Position numbers and translations under genes: made by a program
Origin: Sipunculus nudus
Taxonomy: Eukaryota; Annelida; Sipuncula; Golfingiida; Sipunculidae
Direction of reading: 5' to 3'
Assembly: GCA_026874595.1 (NCBI GenBank)
Contig: CM049312.1
Span: forward strand, 70,770,929-70,834,928
DNA length: 64,000 nt
Part shown: one piece after another, positions 25,501 to 31,691 of the stretch
Numbering within the stretch: position 1 is the stretch's first letter
Layout: each line of letters opens with the position of its first letter
Notes under the pieces: model-generated
The model's database searches: none
Told to the model about the DNA's origin: nothing
Seen by the model: the letters and a program-made list of their open reading frames with translations, nothing else

Positions 25501-26369
25501 GTCCACCCATTAGGAAGAAGCTAATGTTATTATTTTTTTTTTTAGAAATACATTCCTTAGTTATCTTTTTCTTCATATGATTACAGAATCAGCAAACATT
25601 GAGCCCCCACCACCTTTCGAAGCCCCTGGTGCCAGCAACATCGGCGCAGTTGCTATATCTGTTGTGGCTGTCATCGGAATGCTGGTTATTGTCACAGATA
25701 TACCTTTGATCGTATCATCTATCAGTGGTCAAGTCAAGACTAAACGGTAGATAAATCTGACAAACATTGCAAAGGTTCGGACGTAGGTTCATTTTTTGAA
25801 GCGTTTTAGGCATTATTTAATGAAAACATAATGCAATCATTTTACGGTTACATATTTTAAATTTTGCACGGAGATGTAATATTTGGCGGGCGTTGGAGCA
25901 AGTGCTTCATTCACGGGAGCTTTATTATATTGTAATATAGCTCGCCATTACAGCAGAAATGAATCTGTATCACATTGGCGCACACACAAGAAAACGTCAC
26001 TTTTAATTAAGGATAACGCTTTGGGGCTATAAGATTAATTAGCAACCACAAAATGTCCTTTACTTCAGCGCTTTACCAGGACAGTGAGCAATCGGATGCA
26101 TCTCACATCAGCAAGAGTGAAACATCGGTATGAAACAAAGTGAACGTCAGTGCAGCATTTAAAGCCTATTTAAACGTAGTGTATTTAGCAAATTATATGG
26201 GGGGGGGGGGGGTAAATTTATTTTCCCATTTTGTGTCCGTATAAACATTTTTATTGTTTCTACTTTCCCTCTTTTTCTGTTTTTGTCTTCTGTATTCTTT
26301 TATATTTAGCTTAAAGAGGTGCATCCTCCTTCCACCGCCTTCCCTAACCACGCACAATACAAGTTTTGA
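2014..26369 (+). CDS. Multi-exon gene: mucin-like, nine-sushi, single-pass membrane protein
   Basis: Gene-level entry; individual exons follow. Fifteen exons join to about 893 residues in the window, 5' incomplete. Order: Cys-rich N-terminal module, Thr/Pro/Ser-rich stalk, nine sushi (CCP) modules, transmembrane helix, short tail, stop at 26367-26369. Sushi modules are roughly 60-residue beta-sandwich folds with four cysteines, used in adhesion, complement-type regulation and carbohydrate or protein recognition; the cell-surface role here is inferred from that plus the membrane exon. Internal exons from the stalk to sushi 8 are all phase 1-1, so single modules can be skipped or duplicated without frameshift. 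The likely poly(A) signal AATAAA is at 26616. Orthology to a named protein cannot be assigned by eye; selectin-like or sushi-repeat receptors are alternatives. Confidence 0.8.
2255..2287. repeat. (GA)n microsatellite
   Basis: About 16 GA units in the intron, 20 bases after the donor of the first exon. Confidence 0.95.
2574..2759. repeat. Tandem duplication, 93-bp unit x2
   Basis: Two adjacent copies begin AAAGTTAACAAAGCACGACC at 2574 and 2667 and differ at only a few positions (GCGAG/TCGAG, TTTGG/TTCGG, GGAAA/GGATA). The array is intronic and is followed directly by a TA-rich microsatellite. Confidence 0.95.
2764..2874. repeat. (TA)n followed by (TATAT)n-like satellite
   Basis: TA dinucleotides to about 2802, then a run of ATATT pentamers from about 2834 to 2873. 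Intronic. Confidence 0.9.
3195..3755 (+). CDS. Exon: Thr/Pro/Ser-rich mucin-like stalk
   Basis: The acceptor is TTTTTGATGCAG and the donor CATCAG|GTAGGT, with phase 1-1 and a length of 561 nt (187 codons). The protein is dominated by Thr with Pro, Ala and Ser, including near-perfect repeats of the type [12 protein letters not shown] at about 3340-3410, the 39-nt DNA unit being visible twice and a third time degraded. This composition is typical of densely O-glycosylated stalks. There are no cysteines. It would hold the sushi modules away from, or the N-terminal module beyond, the membrane-distal part of the protein. The minus-strand open frames across it are shadows of its composition. Confidence 0.85.
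4606..4620. promoter_or_regulatory. Consensus estrogen-response-element palindrome (IR3)
   Basis: AGGTCACTGTGACCT matches GGTCAnnnTGACC on both half-sites. It lies inside the dispersed repeat; function is not shown. Confidence 0.6.
4902..4928 (+). promoter_or_regulatory. Cluster of four AGGTCA-type half-sites
   Basis: Half-sites begin at 4902, 4910, 4917 and 4923 (the last GGGTCA), giving spacings of 2, 1 and 0. The DR1 pair AGGTCAAAGGTCA is the form recognised by RXR/HNF4-type receptors. Related DR1 pairs are at 5035-5047 and 5172-5184. Binding is not demonstrated. Confidence 0.45.
6257..6740 (+). repeat. Dispersed repeat, AGCTCAGCTGACT-headed, short copy
   Basis: It repeats the 4395 copy closely through the GTTAGCAGGGCACAAAT phrase, ATGAACCCTATGCAGTCTTA and the IR3 palindrome at 6448-6462, then has one degenerate AGGTCTTAGGGTC... 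unit before diverging. End approximate. Confidence 0.8.
6448..6462. promoter_or_regulatory. Consensus estrogen-response-element palindrome (IR3)
   Basis: AGGTCACTGTGACCT, identical to 4606-4620, in the second copy of the same repeat. Confidence 0.6.
7037..7141. repeat. (TA)n microsatellite, interrupted
   Basis: Two long TA runs separated by TTTATATATGTCCA. Intronic. Confidence 0.95.
7300..7480 (-). repeat. tRNA-derived SINE-like segment
   Basis: On the minus strand an A-box-like TAGCGAAGCGGTTGG (7405-7391) is followed 28 nt later by GGTTCAATTCC (7362-7352), a perfect fit to the B box GGTTCRANNCC. The spacing is that of a tRNA promoter, but the T-arm and acceptor stems do not pair, so a functional tRNA gene is unlikely. 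Just upstream a second CTAGTGAAGC resembles CTAGCGAAGC. Outer limits of the element are not visible. Confidence 0.55.
7569..7742 (+). CDS. Exon: sushi module 1
   Basis: Acceptor TTGTCTGTAG, donor AAAG|GTTATT, phase 1-1, 58 codons. The sushi cysteines are in [20 protein letters not shown] and VEACK, with the conserved GYRFPDG turn and the Trp in GTW before the last cysteine. An extra cysteine (LSTC) lies between the first and second. Confidence 0.85.
7743..8843 (+). other. Intron 3
   Basis: It contains a G run at about 8240-8253. Two partly similar segments, around 7920-8110 and 8575-8740, share a phrase like ATATGAGAT...CACTTTTCA(C/G)TTAG, suggesting an old duplication. No exon recognised. 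Confidence 0.5.
8844..9017 (+). CDS. Exon: sushi module 2 (divergent)
   Basis: Acceptor TTTCACCCGTAG, donor AGAG|GTTAGT, phase 1-1, 58 codons. Four cysteines at sushi spacing (ACPLV, VQCPAG, SFSCS, VHCRG), but the usual Trp between cysteines three and four is missing, so the fold core may be altered. Confidence 0.8.
9385..9564 (+). CDS. Exon: sushi module 3
   Basis: Acceptor CCATTTTCAG, donor CTTG|GTATGT, phase 1-1, 60 codons. It has [26 protein letters not shown] and EICL; all four cysteines and the Trp are present. N-glycosylation sequons NLT, NGS and NIT are visible. Confidence 0.88.
10054..10236 (+). CDS. Exon: sushi module 4
   Basis: Acceptor CCCTTTTCAG, donor TACAG|GTACGT, phase 1-1, 61 codons. 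It has [29 protein letters not shown] and PLCTG. Complete sushi signature with several N-x-S/T sites. Confidence 0.88.
10621..10665 (+). CDS. Candidate 45-nt microexon
   Basis: An open 15-codon segment sits between a good acceptor (TTTTGTCCTTTCAG) and a good donor (AGCAG|GTACGT). It is phase 1-1, so it could be spliced between sushi 4 and 5 without frameshift. It encodes a short hydrophobic stretch with one cysteine and no known domain. Chance occurrence is possible. Confidence 0.3.
11420..11431 (+). repeat. Left target-site duplication of the LINE
   Basis: AAGAATAATTTG, repeated exactly at 17848-17859 after the A-rich tail. Confidence 0.75.
11708..12625 (+). CDS. LINE ORF1 protein, RNA-binding chaperone type
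   Basis: An uninterrupted 305-codon frame starting at the first ATG after the 5'UTR. Residues 1-60 are basic and Ser-rich; about 75-135 look like an amphipathic coiled coil (heptads around [19 protein letters not shown]). They are followed by [11 protein letters not shown] and an RRM-like plus C-terminal region with the ERSHRVGRP phrase and a RAVIVKF strand, as in L1-type ORF1 proteins. In the family, ORF1p trimerises, coats LINE RNA and helps reverse transcription. It is intact while ORF2 is broken. Confidence 0.82.
   Translation: MATSVSAKKQIKEKKRVLSDSSRGNSFEQEKKRNKEGVMSSSEDYPLSALTEHKDDEPVVIGDSDKFTQMLAVALDSVEIKNAFKKIVDEAVDERLKVYDDKIRELSSTVVELQNTVGMLREELDNQQQYSRRTSVRIVNPWPEQENEDTDQMVIDMAKNMMDININKTDIERSHRVGRPLSSGRPRAVIVKFLTHKTKVPFMKGKSRLRMSGDRAKGLFVNEDLTKSRMAMLKCALTTKRETLIQDCWTTDGVIFVRDRETKVLRFTSETKFKAWHEHLKSNPPRQYSEVINSNPQLTSTPIRT
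12626..13392 (+). other. LINE inter-ORF spacer
   Basis: A 767-bp AT-rich stretch between ORF1 and ORF2. A 122-codon open frame at 13053-13421 crosses the ORF2 start in another frame and resembles nothing known. The spacer is long compared with mammalian L1. Confidence 0.6.
13393..17083 (+). pseudogene. LINE ORF2 (endonuclease-reverse transcriptase), multiply broken
   Basis: It starts [15 protein letters not shown], the usual beginning of the endonuclease domain. Endonuclease motifs include FLQEAHF (about 13495), GGDFN (about 13819), RLDYVF (about 14005) and TDHSAV (about 14078). RT motifs include [12 protein letters not shown] (about 14797), [19 protein letters not shown] (about 15184), GTRQGDP and the catalytic FADDTTFF (about 15485). 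A C-terminal Cys/His module (CSYC...HLFCDC) is near 16780-16830. Visible lesions: frameshifts near 13465, 14330, 15730, 16285, 16795 and 17040, and in-frame stops at 13736-13738, 14773-14775 and 15145-15147. Confidence 0.85.
17084..17847 (+). other. LINE 3' untranslated region and A-rich tail
   Basis: AT-rich, with TGTG/TATA-rich patches at 17170-17330 and a polyadenylation-like AATAAA near 17784, ending in an A/G-rich then poly(A) tail directly before the duplicated target site. Confidence 0.65.
17848..17859 (+). repeat. Right target-site duplication of the LINE
   Basis: AAGAATAATTTG, an exact copy of 11420-11431. Confidence 0.75.
18253..18288 (+). repeat. (ATT)n microsatellite abutting a splice acceptor
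   Basis: About 12 ATT units end immediately before TTTAAG|G, the acceptor of the sushi 5 exon, where a polypyrimidine tract would normally be. Confidence 0.9.
18292..18477 (+). CDS. Exon: sushi module 5, with a GC donor
   Basis: The acceptor TTTAAG lies at the end of an (ATT)n run. The donor is TACAG|GCAAGT, a GC-type 5' splice site with otherwise perfect consensus. Using it gives 186 nt, phase 1-1, exactly as in the neighbouring modules; reading through hits TGA two codons later. It has [27 protein letters not shown] and SNCTG, a complete sushi signature. Confidence 0.85.
19765..19880 (+). repeat. Dispersed repeat fragment, AGCTCAGCTGACT family
   Basis: TTTAGCTCAGCTGACATGTAG is followed by GTCTGTCC...CCGTCCGTAACCATAGCACAAATCGCAA, aligning with the head of the 4395 and 6257 copies before diverging. 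Confidence 0.65.
20232..20361. repeat. Short element with 15-bp inverted termini
   Basis: TATAGAATCCGGCCT at 20232-20246 is repeated as its reverse complement at 20347-20361. The 100-bp interior has no open frame. It could be a small MITE with TA at each end, or a chance fold-back. Confidence 0.5.
20433..20460. repeat. (AAT)n microsatellite
   Basis: AAT units followed by TTATTATTAA, forming a palindromic edge. Confidence 0.9.
21185..21367 (+). CDS. Exon: sushi module 6
   Basis: Acceptor TTGTTTCCATAG, donor GACG|GTAATC, phase 1-1, 61 codons. It has [28 protein letters not shown] and PTCDG; all four cysteines and the Trp are present. Confidence 0.88.
22095..22280 (+). CDS. Exon: sushi module 7
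   Basis: Acceptor TATTTGACAG, donor TCGC|GTACGT, phase 1-1, 62 codons. It has [30 protein letters not shown] and LTCS. Several N-glycosylation sequons. Confidence 0.88.
22340..22440 (+). repeat. Dispersed repeat fragment, GAGCTATAG...CCGTCCGTC family
   Basis: CTGAGCTATAGATGGTCCTTTGTC, then CCGTCCGTCCATAAACAGGGCAAA, parallels the head region of the 4395/6257/56636 repeats. Confidence 0.5.
22522..22577. repeat. (TA)n microsatellite
   Basis: TA run in intron 9; it yields spurious YIYIY frames on both strands. Confidence 0.95.
23370..23555 (+). CDS. Exon: sushi module 8
   Basis: Acceptor TTTTTATTTTTAG, donor TACAG|GTAATT, phase 1-1, 62 codons. It has [30 protein letters not shown] and FECTG, a full sushi signature. 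Confidence 0.88.
24149..24221 (+). CDS. Exon: sushi module 9, first half
   Basis: Acceptor CTTATTTTCAG, donor CACGG|GTAACG. It enters in phase 1 and leaves in phase 2 after 73 nt. It carries the first cysteine (LSCPLFPSW) and the following loop. Without the next exon the frame meets TAA at once, so it only makes sense as half a module. Confidence 0.75.
24807..24922 (+). CDS. Exon: sushi module 9, second half
   Basis: Acceptor GAATTTATTAG, donor TGTCCAG|GTAACC, 116 nt, phase 2 to 1. It supplies the remaining cysteines ([22 protein letters not shown]) and the Trp. With the 73-nt exon it makes 189 nt, the size of a single-exon module, and restores phase 1-1 overall. Confidence 0.78.
25030..25260. 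repeat. Dispersed GTCTGTCTGTC-type repeat
   Basis: GTCTGTCTGTCGGGCCGTCTGTCTGTC is followed by GATTTTCGTTTTCTTGCGATAAC and a conserved-looking tail, with AGGTCA near 25223. Distinct from the AGCTCAGCTGACT family. Two degenerate 70-bp units (GTGACACGTGGAGACATCT and TTGACATGTGAAGACATCT) follow at 25275-25365. Confidence 0.45.
25587..25746 (+). CDS. Exon: transmembrane segment
   Basis: The acceptor is TGATTACAG. After a Pro-rich linker ([11 protein letters not shown]) comes one hydrophobic helix of about 25 residues beginning [14 protein letters not shown] and ending PLIV, then a short GQVKTKR stop-transfer segment. The donor is uncertain. CG|GTAGAT after 25746 looks natural but leaves phase 2, while the next exon reads well only from phase 1. 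Alternative GT sites after 25724 or 25727 give phase 1. If none is used, TAG ends the protein at 25748. Confidence 0.7.
26069..26127 (+). CDS. Exon: cytoplasmic tail, part 1
   Basis: Acceptor CTTTACTTCAG, donor ACATCG|GTATGA. Read from phase 1 it gives [19 protein letters not shown], polar and acidic as expected of a cytoplasmic tail, and ends in phase 0, joining the next exon smoothly. Read from phase 2 it stops after six codons. Confidence 0.6.
26310..26369 (+). CDS. Exon: cytoplasmic tail, part 2 and stop
   Basis: Acceptor TTTTATATTTAG; phase 0; nineteen codons ending HAQYKF and TGA at 26367. The tail has no catalytic domain and no clear ITAM or ITIM. Confidence 0.65.
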   Translation, partial: LKEVHPPSTAFPNHAQYKF

Positions 26370-26640
26370 AGTCTACTTCGGCAGCCATATTTTCACAAGG
26401 ACGATTTATTTCAAGTAATTTGTTAAACCTGGTTAAAGATAATTTCTTCTGTGCTCTCACTTAATGTAAAACTGCTAGGTTAAAAGGTTGGACAACTCAA
26501 ACGCTCTGTATTATATATAACGTCCAGCATTGTAATATAATATGAAAGATTAACAAGTTCTGAATATTGACTTCAGAAGAGTTTTGCAATTGTTTCAGAT
26601 CATTTCTTCCTCCGGAATAAAGAAAATAAAAATGCGGCCA
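26370..26640 (+). other. Probable 3'UTR with AATAAA at 26616
   Basis: It follows the stop directly. AATAAA at 26616-26621, with a second AATAAA nine bases later, is the first good polyadenylation signal. Confidence 0.5.
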
Positions 26641-26701
26641 GTCGCATAAATTCTATAAATCTGTTACCTGTTGTTTTTCAAGCATTCTGTTAAAAAGCAT
26701 T

Positions 26702-26716
26702 ATATGTTCCTGCCAC
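26702..26716 (+). repeat. Left target-site duplication of truncated LINE
   Basis: ATATGTTCCTGCCAC, exactly repeated at 27380-27394. Confidence 0.88.
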
Positions 26717-27379
26717 AGAAGGATAAGTTAATTTTAATATAAAATATTTCATAGGTATCTCTTTCTGAATGAAAAACTTTTTAAATGTGGTATAATAAAT
26801 GATACATACTGTCGATACTGCCATACAGCTGTGGAAAATAAAGGTCATTTCTTCTTTCACTGTTCAGTTGTTAAAATATTTTGGAGGGCAATATTTTATG
26901 CGGAATATCAGAAGACCAAATAACAGAAAAAAACGTTATTCTTGGAATACCAGAAAGAAATAGAAAGAAAGAGAATAAAGTCATTTTACATATATATCTT
27001 ATTTATGTAACACAGGAAATTAGTAAATTGAATATATATAGTTTCAAGAAGTACCTGATTTACCAGGAAAAAGTGGAATGTGGAGTTAAAGATGGAAATA
27101 CAAATGAAAGGTTATTCCTTTGGGATACCATAGTTGATTAAATATATTTTTACATTGTTTAATTATTAAAATCAATACTAAAAATATACTTTTTGGAAAA
27201 ATGATATAATGCAAGATTATCTAGATTATGAGATTATCACTCTGTTGCGGTGTTTTGTGTTGTGTAGTTCATATATGAAGTGCTTTTGTTGTGTATGTAA
27301 TTAGTAGTAAAAATGGATTCTATATTGTCTTGAATGTTTGTATTACTATTTTTGTCAATAAAATTTTGTTAAAAAAAAA
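26717..27379 (+). mobile_element. 5'-truncated LINE 3' end
   Basis: A 663-bp insertion framed by a 15-bp perfect duplication. It ends with AATAAAATTTTG and a poly(A) run. Near its start it encodes a NEKLFKCGI phrase and a Cys/His motif (YCRYCH...GHFFFHCS...FW), the C-terminal module of L1/Tx1-type ORF2. A further open frame, 26881-27141, covers the ORF2 end in another phase. The 3' ends differ, so it is probably a different subfamily from the 11432 element. Confidence 0.82.
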
Positions 27380-27394
27380 ATATGTTCCTGCCAC
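27380..27394 (+). repeat. Right target-site duplication of truncated LINE
   Basis: ATATGTTCCTGCCAC, the copy of 26702-26716, directly after the poly(A) tail. Confidence 0.88.
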
Positions 27395-30300
27395 GTTTTG
27401 GTATGTGATGAATAAATGTGAAAAGGGTCTTTCAGAAGGTAATATCAACGGCCTTGAATCGGGTAGGACAATGGGACATGTCCCCCTCGCCTTTTTTGGA
27501 GATTGAGGACAAATTACCTTTTGCCCCCCCCCCCCATTTTGTAAACGGAAAAGTGCATGGTCAATGGGTCATAGAGTTATTCGGACTAGGTTTTGATTGT
27601 AGCTTTCTGCATTTGATTGTAGCGTTCCGTATTTAAGCTAAATTTAACAACAGGTGGTTGTGGTATACGCCTCATGTTTTAGTATTTATACTTATTCAAT
27701 GCATATGCAGTAACCTGCTGTACTATGTATTCTCGAAGCAGAACAGGCGTGTCCAAGATGAGTCAGTTTGCAACGTAATTTATAGCGAACAATGGGCTGA
27801 GAAAACATTAGGGAGATAATCCACAGGGGAACATATATATATATATAAGATTACTGAGGTAATTATATGAATAAGTATTAAGGAAACCCCGAAAATTAGC
27901 TCGGAATTGCTAAAAAGGTACTTAAACAGTTGGGGGGGGGGGGGCATCTCCTCCTCTACGCACATGAAACAAGACCCTGCTGACACTTCAGTGACATCAA
28001 TGTTTCAGTGATGGAAATTTAGAAATTTAACATGCAACAATGCCATGTGACATTGATGAGGAATGATGCAGTGTCCACCAGTTATAGACATATACCGAAT
28101 TAAACGTATTCATAATACAGCCCAAATGAAACAGCATTTCAGATGTCCAAGATATTCCGAGTGGCAGTATAGAGACAACACCAAAGGCTATGATGAATAT
28201 ATTTAGGATCCATGCGTATAATTGTACGGAAATTGTTATTCCAGAAAAAAAGAGAACATCGTCTGATACGATTCGACTCTTCTTCAAATGATTATACGAT
28301 TGATCACTAAGTGAACATTTTTTTTCTATATTTTCTCATAAGCCGAACACATGTTAAGAGCCTTTCTATCATCGCATGGGATTATATTAATTCGATGATC
28401 TCAAAAGTTACTACTTATCCAAATTTCCTGAACCCGCTACAAATAGGTTCTAAGGATGGGGGTCCTATATGCTGGATTAATTTGGCTTCAGCGTTTAAGG
28501 ATGTGTACACTATTCATAAACCTAAACTTAGAAATAAAAATAACAAGTGTTGAACCATTCCCCAGATTAATCAAACTTCTTATGTAATACATAGTTTAAT
28601 TTTGTATATTGCCAGTTCATTCCCAAAACCAGAAATCTTCTTTCAACATTTCTATACATCCGAAAGCATTCTTTGGAAGAATCATGCACAAGAACGGGAA
28701 AATGTTTACATCAATAGACTGATCTTTTATGATTTAAAAGCAGCAGGAAGTATCAATAGTGTCAAGTTTTACAGTCTACGGATGTAGGCCAATAGAATTA
28801 GCCAGAATAAAGACTAAATGTAAAAACAAAATTGCAACAAAATTTCTGTTTGCACAAACATTTTCGTAAGGTGTATTGTTTGACATACTCAAAGTCCGCC
28901 AAAATCACCGGATGGAAAGGATGAATATTTTACGTGTTGTTTTTTTTTTTCTGATACCCCGATTCGCAGTGGATAAAAATAAAAGATTTTGACATAAACT
29001 ACATAACGGGCCCTCATTTCAGTTACAGCAGTTCCAACGATGGTACTAAGGTAAGAAAAAAAAACAATGTTTTGATAACATTAGATAATTTAATTTAACA
29101 TTAAATGTATTTTGGATAAAATAATATCTTAGGTGATTTTTTTCCAATGATAAATAACGTATTGAAGGTGTAATTTAACAGACTTCTTGCTAATTCTTTA
29201 CATCCATCCACATATCGTTGTTTGAGATACCTTTTATTATTGCTCAGATGCGTTTCAAAACAAACTTTGACGCTATACTATATTTCTGTTTACCGGTTTT
29301 GTACTTCGAGGTTACCCGGATCCCCATAAAATTGTTATGATTTGCGATTGCGGGGAGTGGATGTGTTCCATATATGACATAAATGTTTCGTAAACACAAT
29401 CCATTTACTTCTCAATTGCGTCCCAAGGTACTAATGACCGTCGGGTTATTTTTTTTTTTTTGCTGTGTTAATAATGTATTTCTTTAATAAACCCCGGCCT
29501 TCAATAGACCGCGATTTGCTTTGACCCCGGTTCAAAGCCGGTCTGTAAAAAAATAGTTATTATAATCGACATAAAACTTTCCAGTAATTTCACCGATTCT
29601 GGTTACACCTCTTCAGGCTCAGTGCTAAGAATCTGCCCAGCGAGAGCGGGTGTCGCATGTTTAAAAATTGGAGCTGGATGCACAATGCGATACCACGCTC
29701 TCATTGGTATGATTACAATTCTTTGCTCTGTGCAAACCGGGTGGTGTGTCCAAAAGAACATTGTTATATAAAGCAGCGGTTAAAACAAAAGATGTGGAAT
29801 TTCCAACGTATAACAGCTAACTGAGGATTTAATAATTCTAAACTTAACAAAGAAAGTGTATTCATCTTGTTACATTGATCTTGTACATACAGCTCAATGT
29901 TTTGTAATGTAAATTAAATGAATCAATCATGAAAAACATTTCCTGTATTTTCTTGTGAACTTTGCACTAAGATTAAAATTAGATTTATTTTTCCTTATTC
30001 CGGTTGGATTTTCTCTGTATCCCTTTTATCCCTCTGATTCAGATTTATTTCATATGTATACCTTTCAAAAACAAGTGTGTTACTTTACCGAGTTACTATA
30101 CACGCAAGCCCTAGTCCAAAACTCAGTGACAATACCAGAATCCGGCCCTCAACATAGACAAACAACACTGTACAGCTGACCCCAGCCCCAATGAACTCGC
30201 TTTCAGCAGTTGAGATCAGCCAACTGGTAGTAATTGGCCTTGGTCACCCTGGGTCACTTAATGCAAAAGAGTATTATTGTATGCTTTATTTCATAATATT

Positions 30301-30655
30301 TTTATCACTGTACATAATAAATGATTTACTTTGGCATAGTCTATAGAATAGGCAACACTGGCGTTTTATTTTTACCCTAGTATTTACATTGGGGCAGTTG
30401 TTGTAAGTGTGGACAACTCTGGATAATATTTTGACCTGATAACATATTTGACCATTTGGCGCCCTCTAAGGATTGATCTTATTTGAGGTCTATATCTCAG
30501 AATTTAAAAAAGAAAATAAAAAAAAACAGGTTGCATATAGCAGAAATACAATGCTGTCCATGTTTACCACACGCAGGTGGATATCTCAGTGACCAGCCCT
30601 CCAGTGTGGCTATTGCCAGGGTAATTGGGGACTTCCTGTGACGTCAGTGAGAACC
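27395..30655. other. Intergenic, no gene recognised
   Basis: AT-rich sequence with a C run at about 27525-27535 and a G run at about 27932-27944. Small open frames (for example 28311-28553) lack recognisable domains, codon bias or splice context. Confidence 0.5.
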
Positions 30656-31130
30656 CTCTTTATGGTAGTGGAAAGGATATTGGATAATATTGATGATAGG
30701 ATGCATGGCGAAGATGAATCTGATGGTTCCGTAGGGGATGTTGCATTAAATGGTCGACCGGATGCTGCATAGGATTATGTATATGATTGAATAGAAGATG
30801 TTGGAAAGGATGATATATATGATGACCAATGTGATACTGGAGAGGATGTAGGAGAGTATGATGTATGTGATGTTGGAGACGGCGCTCGGGAGGAAGTTAT
30901 GTGGTATGGTGGAGAGGCTGCTTGGAAAGATGTATATAATTGGAGAAAAAATGCTAGAGAGGATGATTTGTATAATGGTGGAAAGGTGGTTGAAAAGGAT
31001 GCTTGAGAGCTCACAGGAGCGGATCAGGTATGTGAAAGTACGGAGGTTACCGGAGAGGAATTTAGAGAGAATGTTGTTTGTCATATTTCAGTGGATGGTG
31101 GAGAGGATACTTGAGAACGTCGTATATATG
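30656..31130 (+). repeat. Degenerate ~36-bp minisatellite
   Basis: Units of mostly 36 bp (range about 31-39) end in TGGAGA or TGGTGGAGA and contain a (G)GATG...TATGATG core. About a dozen copies, strongly diverged. Purine-rich on the + strand, it produces long open frames on both strands that are not likely coding. Confidence 0.75.
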
Positions 31131-31484
31131 ATGGTGTTTTTCTCTTTACTGGTTAAGACGCAATGGGATTGTACCGGTTTGCCTAGATGATAAAAAACAT
31201 CTTTGCAATTCTTGAATCGATGAATATGATAAGCATATACTTTACTCCAATGTCCATACCGTTACGTATTCTAGCACAGATTAGCAACTCTAACAAGGAC
31301 CAGGCTTTTATTAGCAAAATAATTGCATTTTGATCCATGCGGCCAATCCGGGGAACAGTGTTTTTGTATGGTGTTATTTTACAAACATTAAATGAATGAA
31401 AACAACTTTCCATAATTAAAAAGTCAGTATTGTGACAAGTCTGTTACATACAATTTTTCAAGGAATGTCTGGAGTGTTGGCAGT

Positions 31485-31691
31485 ATCACCAGGGGCGGAT
31501 CAAAGATTAAGGAAAAGAGGGGTACATCCCAGGAGGACCTGTGACAAAATCTAAAAACAATGTCCCCCGGTCTGGAAAAGGGGGGGGGGGGGTGTAGACC
31601 ACAAAAATTGGTCTGACACCCTTGCGTAGCTTGACAAAAAAGGGCGGGTCCGGATTGTCCGGACCCCTTCCCTGGATCCGCTTCTGATCAC
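31485..31691. mobile_element. 197-bp MITE with 5-bp duplication
   Basis: The element runs 31490-31686. It begins CAGGGGCGGATC and ends GGATCCGCTTCTG, imperfect inverted termini, flanked by ATCAC on both sides (31485-31489 and 31687-31691). The interior has a G run and an internal GGTCCGGA/TCCGGACC palindrome and no coding capacity. The CAGGGGCGGATC ends resemble a MITE type common in invertebrates. Confidence 0.7.

Noticed and set aside
30746-31190. Long frames on both strands, about 110 codons
   Set aside because: Explained by the 36-bp minisatellite, whose unit is a multiple of three.
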